Origin: a virus
Reading direction: 5' to 3' (one strand)
Virus record (IMG/VR): IMGVR_UViG_3300044639_000205
Coordinates: 1-35,705 of that record
Length of the DNA stretch: 35,705 nt
The position numbers and the translations under genes are program-made. The notes under the pieces are model-generated. The model saw only the letters and a list, made by a program, of their open reading frames with translations. It made no database searches and had not been told where the DNA came from. Shown here one piece after another: positions 1 through 8,184 of the stretch; the stretch's first letter is position 1, and every line of letters begins with the position of its first letter.

Positions 1-197
1 CTGCTGTAAAGATGAGTCTGATTTATCGCAGACATTGTACCGAGCGCCTTCAATTTCAGCCAATGAGTCTTCTAGGAACTCAATGACGTTGCTGGTCTTC
101 TTTGCCGAATGCAAAGTGATCGGGCCGATCAAGCCGTGACGGCCTTGGTAGGCTTCGGCAAAATCATCAGCCGCACCAACGATGCGGTTATAAAAAA
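1..197. repeat. Terminal direct repeat, left copy
   Basis: These 197 bases recur at the right end of the window. The only difference I find is G at 75 against A at 35583, a synonymous Leu codon change (CTA/TTA) in the gene lying across it. The repeat shows that the contig closes into a circle of about 35,508 bp, or represents a terminally redundant, permuted genome such as a headful packager makes. The sequence alone cannot separate a true terminal repeat from assembly overlap. Confidence 0.95.
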
Positions 198-300
198 TGT
201 TGAGCGCTTCGTGCTTGCTAAAGCTGCGGGTGTTCAAGTGAACGCTGTGCGTCACGTCACGGGCTAGAAATAAAATTCCTATGAAGTCAGCGGCTTTCAT
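1..300 (-). CDS. Junction-spanning 120-aa phage protein, DUF5856-like, N-terminal 100 codons
   Basis: Reading leftward from ATG at 300-298, the frame is open for exactly 100 codons to the window edge. It continues at 35508 for 20 more codons, giving a 120-residue protein that starts MKAADFIGILFLARDVTHS. A conserved-looking centre reads YQGRHGLIGPI. I associate this pattern with a small helical family of unknown function in aquatic phages (DUF5856), a memory-based assignment. The start overlaps the portal stop as ATGA and its own stop overlaps the tailspike start as ATGA, so it is translationally coupled between portal and tailspike. There is no signal peptide or membrane segment. Function is unknown; the position suggests a virion or assembly role. 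Confidence 0.8.
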   Translation of the reverse strand, partial: MKAADFIGILFLARDVTHSVHLNTRSFSKHEALNIFYNRIVGAADDFAEAYQGRHGLIGPITLHSAKKTSNVIEFLEDSLAEIEGARYNVCDKSDSSLQQ

Positions 301-2474
301 TGTGGCATTCCTTGTTCGGGTGGCGTCATCTCCATAGGCATGGATTCCTCACGCATCTCGGGCATCTGGTTCATCATGCTTTGCGACTCCATCGCCGCAG
401 CAACCACGCCCATCGCAATGTCCTGAATCTGCTGCTCAGTCATGCCAGCCTGCACTGCGCTAATCCGCTTGGTTTCGGCGTCATACACTTTGACTTGCGC
501 TTCAAGGTCTTTACGCTGCATGTCTTGCATCTCAATAGACTTGCCCACGTTCTGGATCATCTGGTGCATCTGCTCCATCTCTTGGCCCATCGCTTGCATC
601 TGCTGCTGCGCGGCTTGCAGTTCTGGATTGTCTTCGCCATCGCTCATCAGCTTCGGATCAATAGTCTTGGCAAAGCGTTTCGCCATCTCTTGAGCGCCAG
701 GCCAATCCATGTTTTTGACAAACAGATCGCCAGCCACTGCCCACAATTGCGGGTTGCCTTGCAACAGTTGGGCCATCGCCTCCAACGCCTCTTGGCGCTT
801 GGTCGCGTAGCCTGGGCCGGTGGTAGCCACCACATCGTATTTGCCCACGCCAGGGTTGTAGACTTTCTCCATCACAATGCCGCGCTCGTCAACAATCTTG
901 TTGACTGGCTGCTCTTGGTCAGGGTTGATCTTGACCATCTTTGTCTCGCCATCTTCACCGATGATGCGAGCAATGCGCTGGGTGTCGTAAATTTTTGGGA
1001 TCAAGTCCACAAGCTGACGGGCCACGTGCCGAACACCACGGGCTAAGTTGTCGCCATAGTGGTATGTGCCCACATCGCCTTCGCGCTGACGCGCAAGAAT
1101 CGCTTTTCCTGAGCGTTCGTTGCTGCCCATGCCCAAAGATGCGTTGTATTGGCCGGTCGTGGACTTGATGTCCTCAGATGCGCCAGCCTTGGCTTGCAGC
1201 AGGCCGCTGGAAGCCATCGGTGGCTGTGCCCTAGCTGGCAGTGGCAAAACAGCGCCTTGGCCGTCTGTGACGTCTGGGTTGACCTCCAGATACGGCCAGT
1301 TGGTCGTATTTGCGGTCTTCCACTTGTCTTCGTAGCCCTCAAACTGCCCGCCGTAGCCAATAAACGGCGCTTTGGGGGCCAAGGCCAGCATCTCGGCTTC
1401 TTGGCTGACCCAGTAGTTGTACATGCGCTGGGCATCCTTGGCGTTACGCACCAAGCCCGACACATACAACCGGCCATCAACTTCAAACTCGTTGCCCACG
1501 ATGCGGATCACGGGGATGTATTTGCCCGCCCAATCGCGTTTCTCAAGAATTTCGTAGCCGTTGATCTTGCAGTACTTGACCTTTTGGCGGTCGGCCTCGC
1601 GGCTTTTCTTGGGTTTGCCGTAGATGGCTTTTAGCTGCTTGTCCTCGGGTGTGCCCTCAAAGGCGGTCACGTTGCCTGGGTACAAGTTCAGCGTAGCGCG
1701 GTCAAAGTCGATGTAGTAGTAGTCAGCGACACGGATCGTGTCTTCGTTGAGCCAGTTGCTGATCGACTGATCGCCCACACCCAAAGATTGCAAAGTTGTA
1801 ATGGGCGCTGCATCTGGGTACTGACGCTCGTACTCTGCGCGGGTCAGGTCTTCGGTGATAAAGCAATACTTGGCGTCTGCGCCAGTTGGGTCTTGGATCA
1901 TCGGATCCATGTAAACCGAAAACGAATTGCGAACGCGGCCAATCTTGATGTCTTGGTCAAAGGTGTTGTCGTCGCAGTACTCTGTAAGCAAGCGCAAGTA
2001 GCCTTCGCCGTAGGACACTTGGTTTTCGCAGGCCGTGTCGTAGGCCACGTCAGCATCCGAGATGTACTCGATGTGCCGAATCATGCCGTTAAAAATATCG
2101 GCGACTTCCACATCAGCGTTGTCGTCCACGGGGATGACTTTAGCGCCTGGTCGATTCTGCCGCTGGTCGTTTGTCACCTGACGCACGTGCTGTGGCAGCT
2201 TGTTGATTGTCAGGCACGGGCGAGCGTTGATCGTCTGGCCCTGCACCGCACCGCGAGTCGCCAGCACATCGGCCGGCCACTGCCAGTGGTTGTCCGGTGA
2301 TCCAGCGTAAAACTTCAGGTCATCAATCTCATCTTCACGCGACTCAGACAGGGCCGACATCGCCATATCAAGCCGTGAGCGTGCGGTAGCCAACACGCTG
2401 GCGTCGGTTTTGTCTTTGGCCGAACCACCAACAGCAACGGCTGCGGCGGCGACTATGCCTGTTGGGTCTGCCAT
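297..2474 (-). CDS. P22-like portal protein
   Basis: This 725-residue protein is the dodecameric portal through which DNA enters and leaves the head and to which terminase and tail factors dock. Length equals that remembered for P22 gp1. Recognisable portal features are the N-terminal helix-rich region with KLPQHVRQVTNDQRQNRPG (about residues 90-110), the ENQVSYGEGYLRL stretch near 150, and a glutamine/methionine-rich helical C-terminus (about 615-725) resembling the barrel and coiled region of P22-type portals. It follows a 46-aa gene with a TAATG overlap and is coupled to the next gene by ATGA. Its place after the terminase large subunit and four small genes fits a packaging module. The family call is firm; the exact oligomer is inferred. 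Confidence 0.93.
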   Translation of the reverse strand: MADPTGIVAAAAVAVGGSAKDKTDASVLATARSRLDMAMSALSESREDEIDDLKFYAGSPDNHWQWPADVLATRGAVQGQTINARPCLTINKLPQHVRQVTNDQRQNRPGAKVIPVDDNADVEVADIFNGMIRHIEYISDADVAYDTACENQVSYGEGYLRLLTEYCDDNTFDQDIKIGRVRNSFSVYMDPMIQDPTGADAKYCFITEDLTRAEYERQYPDAAPITTLQSLGVGDQSISNWLNEDTIRVADYYYIDFDRATLNLYPGNVTAFEGTPEDKQLKAIYGKPKKSREADRQKVKYCKINGYEILEKRDWAGKYIPVIRIVGNEFEVDGRLYVSGLVRNAKDAQRMYNYWVSQEAEMLALAPKAPFIGYGGQFEGYEDKWKTANTTNWPYLEVNPDVTDGQGAVLPLPARAQPPMASSGLLQAKAGASEDIKSTTGQYNASLGMGSNERSGKAILARQREGDVGTYHYGDNLARGVRHVARQLVDLIPKIYDTQRIARIIGEDGETKMVKINPDQEQPVNKIVDERGIVMEKVYNPGVGKYDVVATTGPGYATKRQEALEAMAQLLQGNPQLWAVAGDLFVKNMDWPGAQEMAKRFAKTIDPKLMSDGEDNPELQAAQQQMQAMGQEMEQMHQMIQNVGKSIEMQDMQRKDLEAQVKVYDAETKRISAVQAGMTEQQIQDIAMGVVAAAMESQSMMNQMPEMREESMPMEMTPPEQGMPQ

Positions 2475-2614
2475 TATTTTTTCTTTTTCGCGGCTGCTTC
2501 GCGTTTAACAGCGTAAGCAATTGCTAGGGCCTGCTTCACAGGTTTGCCAGCGGCCACTTCGGCCTTGACATTCTTGCGAAAGGCTTCGGGTGTTTTTGAC
2601 TTAACAAGCGGCAT
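2474..2614 (-). CDS. 46-aa basic phage protein
   Basis: A short gene starting MPLVKSKTPEAFRKNVKAEV and ending in a run of four lysines. The stop shares one base with the portal ATG, and its ATG shares one base with the stop of the gene upstream (TAATG at both ends), strong evidence that it is translated. The motif KN(V/I)KAE(V/M).AGKP.KQA(L/V)AIA is one I recognise from tiny proteins next to packaging genes in many aquatic phages. Their function is unknown. The high lysine content suggests nucleic-acid or capsid-interior contact, which is only an inference. Confidence 0.82.
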   Translation of the reverse strand: MPLVKSKTPEAFRKNVKAEVAAGKPVKQALAIAYAVKREAAAKKKK

Positions 2615-3030
2615 TACTTAACCCCCATAAATTTACGCAATTGTTGCACATACTGCGTTTGTTCGGGCGTAGGTGCTAACGCCGAAGGATCGTTGGATAA
2701 AATCCTAGCCGCTATTGTAGATGCACGATCTACCGGATTTTGGCTGTATGTCGCAAAAGCGGCTTCTTGTTCTGGCGTCAGTGAAAATTGAGGTGCTGGC
2801 ATCAGCCCTTTACGCATGTGTACGCGGGCAGCTTCATTGAGCATGACAGCTTGCTTTTCTTGGTCTGTTAGCTTGCTGTACGGATTCATAATTATCCGGT
2901 CATCTTCAGCCGCCATGCCTGCTACATTGGGGTTTTTCTTAAAGTAGTCTTCTTCGCCAGGGTATAGGTCGGGCCGAGTGCCTATCCCGTAGACACCTTT
3001 AGGAAAACCGCTTGCTGCACCACCAGGCAT
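2614..3030 (-). CDS. 138-aa phage protein of unknown function
   Basis: A soluble-looking protein beginning MPGGAASGFPKGVYGIGTRP. The segments DLYPGEEDYFKKNPNVAGMA and DDRIIMNPYSKLT are typical of a conserved phage family found beside terminase and portal genes, whose role I do not know. An N-terminal glycine-rich segment is followed by acidic and helical parts, with PTPEQTQYVQQLR near the C-terminus. No membrane segment is visible. Stop and start overlap the neighbours or abut them, so it belongs to one translationally coupled run from terminase to portal. It might be a portal or terminase accessory protein; nothing in the sequence shows which. Confidence 0.8.
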   Translation of the reverse strand: MPGGAASGFPKGVYGIGTRPDLYPGEEDYFKKNPNVAGMAAEDDRIIMNPYSKLTDQEKQAVMLNEAARVHMRKGLMPAPQFSLTPEQEAAFATYSQNPVDRASTIAARILSNDPSALAPTPEQTQYVQQLRKFMGVK

Positions 3031-3183
3031 TTACTTCTTCTTTGCAGTTTTAGCCGACTTTATAAAGTCTTGCTTGGTCGGCGCAGCTTTGCTACCAACC
3101 TTGTTCATCTTTTCGCCAGAACCGGCTTTAATGCGTTCTTGCTTTGCGTGAATGTTTGCGTAGAGGCCAGGTTTTGTTGCCAT
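3031..3183 (-). CDS. 50-aa basic phage protein
   Basis: I choose the start MATKPGLYANIHAKQERIKA at 3183, two bases after the upstream stop, over a longer version that would overlap the preceding gene by 85 bp. Fifty residues, ten of them lysine, with a GSGEKMNKVGSKAAPTKQDF centre and KSAKTAKKK tail. I recognise this as a widespread mini-protein of phage packaging regions with no known function. Its lysine richness resembles the neighbouring 46-aa protein, so the two may work together on DNA or capsid. This is inference from composition and position. Confidence 0.82.
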   Translation of the reverse strand: MATKPGLYANIHAKQERIKAGSGEKMNKVGSKAAPTKQDFIKSAKTAKKK

Positions 3184-3185
3184 GA

Positions 3186-3449
3186 TTAGCACTTCCATCG
3201 TTTGAGTGATGCCTTGGCGCGTTCTGCATCGCCCTTGGCGTTCTTGACCACGCCTTCCATCCTCGCGCAAAACGATGCCTTGCGGCCCTCGTCTGCCTTG
3301 GTCTTGGGGTTTGGGGCTGGCGCTTTGAGGTTTGAGCCTGTAGCTGCGTTGTACTTGGCTCTACCCTTCTCGGTCAGGCCAGCGCCCTTGGATACGGGCA
3401 GTTTTTCGCCGCGTCCGACAGACAAGGAAACACTTTTTTTCGTTGCCAT
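3186..3449 (-). CDS. 87-aa basic protein, DUF6321-like
   Basis: The protein starts MATKKSVSLSVGRGEKLPVS and contains GLTEKGRAKYNAATGSNLKAP followed by KASFCARMEGVVKNAKGDA. The GL(T/S).KGRA.YN..TG..LK(A/P)P pattern with a later (A/G)SF.ARM resembles the DUF6321 family, an assignment made from memory. The ATG directly abuts the terminase large subunit stop, so the two are co-translated. Strongly basic and without membrane segments. Function is unknown. A role in DNA packaging or condensation fits its place but is not shown. Confidence 0.8.
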   Translation of the reverse strand: MATKKSVSLSVGRGEKLPVSKGAGLTEKGRAKYNAATGSNLKAPAPNPKTKADEGRKASFCARMEGVVKNAKGDAERAKASLKRWKC

Positions 3450-4979
3450 CTAGCTTCCCATCCAAGATGTGTTGGCCGAAGTGTCTGAATACGTCCGGCG
3501 GGTGGTTGTGCGCGCATTGTACTCGCCCCGATGGGCCACGGGAAACGCAAAAGTCACGCAAATAGCGTCCGCAGCATCCGGTGAGGCTAAACCACGCGCC
3601 TTCATGTCTTTTTTCGACTCCAAAAAGATCGTACCCCGTGAATCAGGCTTCATCATAGGCGAAATTAAGTCCGTCTTCAAGAACCGATCATTGGGAATAC
3701 TGGCCGACTTCAGCCACTCCCGCATATCACCCCACATTTGCGCCCGCATATTGCCATACATTATCGGGTTTTTGGCCTTGTTGCCAAAGTTAATGCCCTT
3801 GATCTTGTAGCGCTGCTCTTTGAGCCTATCAACAATCCCCGCCCCCAGCCCACCCTCGTCAATCACCACCATCGCAGGCTTGAACTCGTCAATCGCCTCA
3901 ATGATGTGGCCCACCACAGTCATGGTGTCGTCCCCCCGATGCCGGTCAATCCGCACAATGTCCCGCCCCTGCCGCACCGCAATCACCGTGGCGTCAGCAC
4001 CAAACCGCGCGGGGTCAACCCCGATAATAATCGGCGCAGACTGATCCTTGTACTTTTCACGCTTCATCGCACCATCTACCACATCCGCTGGTATGAACTG
4101 ATCATCCCCCTCAGACGGAAACATGCCGTACACCTCAACGTGCGACTGGCTTGACTCAGGCCCATACTCGTCAATGATGTTCTGGTAAACGGCCTTGTCG
4201 GTGCCCTCGACCGTGCGGGCGTCCACCACCTTATTCGTCCAGAAATCCCGTTTGGAATTAAAGCACTCGTAGAAGTACCCCGTGTTACGCCGTGGGTTAG
4301 AAAACGCCAGCCACAACCTGTTCGGGGTGTTCTCGGTAAAAAAGCCCGCCGTCACCGCCCAAATCGAGTCATCAATACCTGACGCTTCATCAAAAATCAC
4401 CATCACACCATCGTGATTGTGAACACCCGCATACGAGTCAGGATTCTCAGCAGACCACAGCCTGCCCTCCACCGCCCAGTACCGCGTGCCCTTACGCAAG
4501 TCCTTTTCCACCAACTCCGTCAACCAATTGGCCGGAGCCACCTTCGTAGCGCTCACCTCAAACCAGTGCGAATTGATACTCATCGCCAGCCACTTCGTGA
4601 TCTCAGCCCATGTCACCGCCCGCAACTGCGACTCACTGTTGGCCGAAATAATCGTGGTTGAGCCAATGCGCGTTGATAGCATCCAGATGGTAAGCCAAGA
4701 CACCAACGCCGACTTGCCAATCCCCCGCCCAGAACTCACCGCATGTCTGAGCGTCTCAAAATCCACCAGCCCCTTTTGACGCTTAATGTGCGCGGTGATC
4801 TCCCGCAGCACCTCCCGTTGCCACTTCCTCGGCCCCTTGAAATTCGCCAGCGGCGTGTTCTCTTTCCCCCAAGGAAACGCAAACAACACAAACGCCTCCG
4901 GATCATCAGCCAACGCTGGTGACCACAGCGTTGCCATTAGCTCTTGCTCGTCTTCGGGCTTGTAGATTGTGGTTTGCAT
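3450..4979 (-). CDS. terL: Terminase large subunit (packaging ATPase-nuclease)
   Basis: A 509-residue motor that pumps DNA through the portal and cuts it. The ATPase part has Walker A GRGIGKS (84-90) and Walker B VMVIFDEAS (192-200, with D197 and E198). The RNase-H-like nuclease part has GVDPARFGADATVI (D322), VVIDEGGLGAGIV (D374, E375) and SPDAADA near 467-472, the three expected acidic sites. Length is close to P22 gp2. It is followed without a gap by the 87-aa gene and lies four bases after the 775-aa gene, not directly after the small subunit as in most phages. All catalytic residues are present. Confidence 0.96.
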   Translation of the reverse strand: MQTTIYKPEDEQELMATLWSPALADDPEAFVLFAFPWGKENTPLANFKGPRKWQREVLREITAHIKRQKGLVDFETLRHAVSSGRGIGKSALVSWLTIWMLSTRIGSTTIISANSESQLRAVTWAEITKWLAMSINSHWFEVSATKVAPANWLTELVEKDLRKGTRYWAVEGRLWSAENPDSYAGVHNHDGVMVIFDEASGIDDSIWAVTAGFFTENTPNRLWLAFSNPRRNTGYFYECFNSKRDFWTNKVVDARTVEGTDKAVYQNIIDEYGPESSQSHVEVYGMFPSEGDDQFIPADVVDGAMKREKYKDQSAPIIIGVDPARFGADATVIAVRQGRDIVRIDRHRGDDTMTVVGHIIEAIDEFKPAMVVIDEGGLGAGIVDRLKEQRYKIKGINFGNKAKNPIMYGNMRAQMWGDMREWLKSASIPNDRFLKTDLISPMMKPDSRGTIFLESKKDMKARGLASPDAADAICVTFAFPVAHRGEYNARTTTRRTYSDTSANTSWMGS

Positions 4980-4983
4980 TTAT

Positions 4984-7311
4984 TTAGGCCATCGCATTTG
5001 CAAGGTGGTTTGTGATAGACGCAATTGGCTGGCCTTCTTTGATAGCTTTACGCATCTCCGGCGTAATGTCTAGGTAGCGCACTGTTTCTTTGTTTTGGTA
5101 CATTGACGGCATTCCATCAATGGTGCTTCGATCAGTAGGAACTTGTGTCTCACCTACCTTTGCACCGTACTTCTTGCCTTGCTTTTCAAGGAAAGCAGGG
5201 TAAATCTCATCGTAGTATTTTTTCATGCCCTCGCCGCCGACCTGCAAATCAACGCCCTCAAGTGCCTTAACGCCCATGCTGTTGCTCTCTGCATTAAGTA
5301 GCTTTTGAGCAACCTCTTTGCCGACAATGCCTGGAAGTTCTTCAGGGGTCACAGACTTGTTGATAATTTCATTGCCGCGACTGTCAAAAGCCTTAAAAAC
5401 AGTGCCGTATTTGTTTGCTTGTTTTGAATCGGGAGGGCTGTAATAAACCTTGCTGATCTGTTTGCTCAAGTCATAGCGCTCTGCTTGCTGCTTGCCCGTT
5501 GTGAGGCCAATCCTGTCATAGCCCTTGTCCACCGCCTCTTTTAGCGCCCTCTTTAGCGCCAGTTGATGCCATGTGTCTTTAAAAGGTGCGTCTGGGACGC
5601 TCTCACCACCCATTCCAGCACTTCTATTGCGCTCAACAACACTTCTTTGTTCGCTGTTTAAATCTGCAAAAGATGGGTCATTTTCAAGTTTGTTTTGGTT
5701 ATACCATTTCTCTAAATTTTCTTTAGTTGCATATCCCCTCTCCCTCCCAGCCTGATGCCAATCTGACTGCACTTCCTCAATCAGCAGCATTTTTTTGCCG
5801 TCAGCATCCACTCGATCATTGACCCGCATGTGGGCCAAGATGTTGGGTTCGTCAAAATGGGACGATCTGTATTCTGGTGCCGCTGAGGCGTTTCTAGCTT
5901 GCGCTGGCATTGCGTTTGTAATTTCTTGCTGTCGTGCAGGATTTAACTGCGCCCATTCTGGCTCACCACCACGCTTAACAAATTGCGTGTAGTAATTTTC
6001 CGCTGCCTTGCTTGCTTCCATTGGCTTGTTGGGCAAAGTCAGCAAAATTTCACGATAGTTCTCACCACCTGGCAGTTGGAACTTGTGGTACTTGCTTGGT
6101 ATCCTTTCAGGAACTACATACGCCGCATCTGCTTGTGCGTCCCTGACATTTTGCAATGTGTTTATTTTTTCTTGCAATTGCGTAGGATTGTTTACCGGCA
6201 TTATGGAATGCCTAAGCCGTTCTTCCTGATTCATGCCCAAATAGAATTTACGCGCTTCGTCTACATTTGCAAATTCTTTAACAGCAACACCACCAAATCT
6301 GTCCGTAATGCTGGTCAATTCAGCCTGTTCATGTGCGGTCAATGGCTCGTTTCTGTAAACCCTGTTTTGCAAAACTATGCCGCGCTGCTTTTCTTCTGGG
6401 CTAACTTGCCTGTTAACCAGCTTATAGCTAGGGCTGTCCATCTCTTTGTACATAGCCTGTATCTGCGGCTCGTACTGATCAAAAATTTCTTTGCGTTTAG
6501 CTATGCCTATTGGGTCTTCACTAACAGCCGCACCCAACTGCTTCTCTTGCACATTGATACGATTGCTAGCAATAAAGTCTTGCACCTCTTGACGGGTCAC
6601 GTTAGTCCTACCCCTCAAGAACGCATCCAACCCCATTGTCTCCATCTCATACTTCTTAACATCTTGGCCCTTCGCCAGATCGTTAAGGAACGATTCACCA
6701 GTGCCTTGTTTGCGGGGAATGTTCAAAGCCTGCTGCTCCACCGCGCTGTAAAAGCCCAATGGCGATACTTCTGCCCTTGGCTTTACGCTTTGAGCCAACT
6801 GATTTGCGTTAAATTTAGGAGCCTCAGCCGGTAGCACCCCAGGCATCAACCCTTGCCTCTGCAAGTACCCCTCAGACATCCTTGCTACTGTTGGCCCCAA
6901 CGTCCTACCCGTGGCAAACGCAGCCTGCCTAGCCGCCCTTGCAGCTTGCAATGCCTCCATTGGCGTCAATGGCACTACCGCACCAACATTGGCCGCTGCT
7001 GACTGTGCAGGGCCTTGTGGTGGAAAGGGCAAAGTCCTTAGCAACTCTTGCGAGCCATACGGCACTTGCGTCTGCGGGCCATAGTCCACATCACCGTACA
7101 TCTCCATTGGCATGGGGCTACGCACCAAGTTCGCCACGTCCGATGGCAAGCCTAGCGTAGCTGCCAACCTGCCCCTCAAAAACTGCAACGGCATCTCAGC
7201 GGCCAGTCTAGGGTCTTGGATAGTTCGATTGCGCCTTAACTGCGGGTAGTACCCAAACGCAGCACCTAGCGCGTTCTGGCCTTCAGGGGTGAGTGCGTTG
7301 TTTATCGGCAT
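4984..7311 (-). CDS. 775-aa polyvalent-type phage protein of unknown function
   Basis: A long soluble protein lying between the two terminase genes. The first 200 residues are alanine/proline-rich and low in complexity. The segment DFIASNRINVQEKQLGAAV follows near 240. The C-terminal half carries blocks I recognise from very large polyvalent proteins of phages and conjugative elements: HFDEPNILAHMRVNDRV (about 485-505), LLIEEVQSDWHQ (about 505-520), then TWHQLALKRALKEAV and GYDRIGLTTGKQQAERYDLS (about 575-615), and a KALEGVDLQVGGEGMKKYY segment near 680. The acidic, His and Arg residues of these blocks look catalytic, but no reaction is known to me. It is a candidate for a protein injected with the DNA. 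The start at 7311 has only a weak ribosome site. Confidence 0.75.
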   Translation of the reverse strand: MPINNALTPEGQNALGAAFGYYPQLRRNRTIQDPRLAAEMPLQFLRGRLAATLGLPSDVANLVRSPMPMEMYGDVDYGPQTQVPYGSQELLRTLPFPPQGPAQSAAANVGAVVPLTPMEALQAARAARQAAFATGRTLGPTVARMSEGYLQRQGLMPGVLPAEAPKFNANQLAQSVKPRAEVSPLGFYSAVEQQALNIPRKQGTGESFLNDLAKGQDVKKYEMETMGLDAFLRGRTNVTRQEVQDFIASNRINVQEKQLGAAVSEDPIGIAKRKEIFDQYEPQIQAMYKEMDSPSYKLVNRQVSPEEKQRGIVLQNRVYRNEPLTAHEQAELTSITDRFGGVAVKEFANVDEARKFYLGMNQEERLRHSIMPVNNPTQLQEKINTLQNVRDAQADAAYVVPERIPSKYHKFQLPGGENYREILLTLPNKPMEASKAAENYYTQFVKRGGEPEWAQLNPARQQEITNAMPAQARNASAAPEYRSSHFDEPNILAHMRVNDRVDADGKKMLLIEEVQSDWHQAGRERGYATKENLEKWYNQNKLENDPSFADLNSEQRSVVERNRSAGMGGESVPDAPFKDTWHQLALKRALKEAVDKGYDRIGLTTGKQQAERYDLSKQISKVYYSPPDSKQANKYGTVFKAFDSRGNEIINKSVTPEELPGIVGKEVAQKLLNAESNSMGVKALEGVDLQVGGEGMKKYYDEIYPAFLEKQGKKYGAKVGETQVPTDRSTIDGMPSMYQNKETVRYLDITPEMRKAIKEGQPIASITNHLANAMA

Positions 7312-7448
7312 AGCTCGATGGTAAATGATATTTCTAAAAAATAAAATAAAAATGTTCGTGGGGGCACCGTCACCGCGGCCCCTTGGCGCTCGGCCCTACC
7401 CCCCCCCTCTTTTTTGTGAGTGAGTGCTCACATAGCCCTTTTTCGGGG

Positions 7449-7457
7449 TTATGCACA
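7449..7457 (+). promoter_or_regulatory. DnaA-box-like site 1
   Basis: TTATGCACA matches the relaxed DnaA consensus TTATNCACA at every defined position. It lies 29 bp from a perfect box in the opposite orientation. Confidence 0.5.
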
Positions 7458-7486
7458 GGGTCATAGGCTAGTTATGCGCCTCGCCT

Positions 7487-7495
7487 TGTGGATAA
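7487..7495 (-). promoter_or_regulatory. DnaA-box-like site 2 (perfect consensus)
   Basis: TGTGGATAA is the exact reverse complement of TTATCCACA, the strongest DnaA-binding sequence of E. coli. A near match, TCTGTATAA, follows at 7517-7525 in the same orientation. Confidence 0.55.
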
Positions 7496-7662
7496 CTGGC
7501 ATTGCGGCGACTCAGCTCTGTATAACCTGTGAGCAACTGCGCTCCGACTTAACATAATGGACACTGTAGAACACTGCATGGGGCTTTTGCTAGGGTTAAC
7601 CCTGACTGCGCCGCGTGTGCGCGTAGTTGGTAGCAATCTATGCGTAAAGCGCATAACCTTGC

Positions 7663-8184
7663 CTATTTATCGCCCACCATCTCTTTGACCGCCACATCAA
7701 CGATATTGCTCTCATCCGTCAGAACGCGTTGTTTGGCCTCTTTAAGCGCATCAGAGACGCTGATGCGGGTATCGGTCACCGAGACATCAATTCGATCCCC
7801 ATAAACCTTTGGCTTGAGCTTGGCAGCCACCCACTTCCTCGTATCGACTTGCAAGCGCTTTTGCTGAACCCAAGCGCTCTTTGAAGGCCCATCAAGATTT
7901 GCTGGGATGGCCTCATCAGCCAGCTCCAGTATTTCCTCAGCAAGACGATCAGCCCGATCCTCGATGGCCTTTTCGTACATTGCCCTGAAATCCAGATTGT
8001 TCCGCAGCATCATCATCGCCGTGTAGTAGGACGGCATCCCATCTGACTTTAACGCCGTACTCAAACTCCGTCCTTCAGAAATCTGCCTGCACATCTCAAG
8101 CCAGCACGGATGCTCAATCCCAAAAATCGTTGGCCTGCCGCCAGCATGTTTGGTCACCACTTCGTTTGTCATGTTAGCGTCCAC
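7663..8184 (-). CDS. terS: Terminase small subunit
   Basis: A 173-residue DNA-recognition subunit that selects viral DNA and regulates the large subunit. The N-terminus is helix-turn-helix-like (about residues 10-60: HAGGRPTIFG, then SLSTALKSDGMPSYYTAMMM). A long helical middle contains DRADRLAEEILELADEA and a conserved DTRKWVAAKLKPKVYGDR near 120, a signature I associate with phage small terminases of the terminase_5/DUF1441-like type. I prefer GTG at 8184, six bases after GGAGAAG, over ATG four codons later, where the spacing is too long. It is the first gene after the hairpin repeats and is separated from the large subunit by the candidate origin and the 775-aa gene. Confidence 0.85.
   Translation of the reverse strand: MDANMTNEVVTKHAGGRPTIFGIEHPCWLEMCRQISEGRSLSTALKSDGMPSYYTAMMMLRNNLDFRAMYEKAIEDRADRLAEEILELADEAIPANLDGPSKSAWVQQKRLQVDTRKWVAAKLKPKVYGDRIDVSVTDTRISVSDALKEAKQRVLTDESNIVDVAVKEMVGDK

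Larger units (their letters stand above)
7312..7662. other. Gene-free stretch: candidate replication origin
   Basis: This 351-bp space is the largest without a gene. It holds TTATGCACA at 7449-7457 and TGTGGATAA at 7487-7495 (reverse of TTATCCACA, the DnaA-box consensus), plus TCTGTATAA at 7517-7525, one base off. Also present are an A/T-rich block (about 7325-7352), nine consecutive C (7399-7407), GTGAGTGCTCAC (7420-7431) and the 12-bp palindrome AGGGTTAACCCT (7592-7603). Together these suggest an origin used with host DnaA. Its place beside the terminase genes also allows a packaging (pac/cos) site or late promoter. A short leftward reading frame at 7472-7654 has no convincing features and I do not call it. 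Confidence 0.5.

Noticed and set aside
3031-3449. Possible frameshifted single gene from two overlapping frames
   Set aside because: The overlap vanishes when the 50-aa gene starts at its own conserved ATG (3183), two bases after the upstream stop; both proteins look complete.
5983-6834. 283-codon plus-strand open frame opposite the 775-aa gene
   Set aside because: Lies wholly antisense to a gene with recognised conserved blocks, has no ribosome site of note and a Leu/Phe/Cys-rich composition typical of antisense frames.
7380-7450. Cohesive-end (cos) site near the C-run and palindrome
   Set aside because: No defined terminal overhang or matching cut repeats can be seen; P22-like phages usually use headful packaging, so I only mention the possibility under the origin.
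7472-7654. 60-codon minus-strand frame in the gene-free stretch
   Set aside because: Arg/Ser/Thr-rich low-quality sequence, no ribosome site, overlaps DnaA-box-like sites; not supported as a gene.
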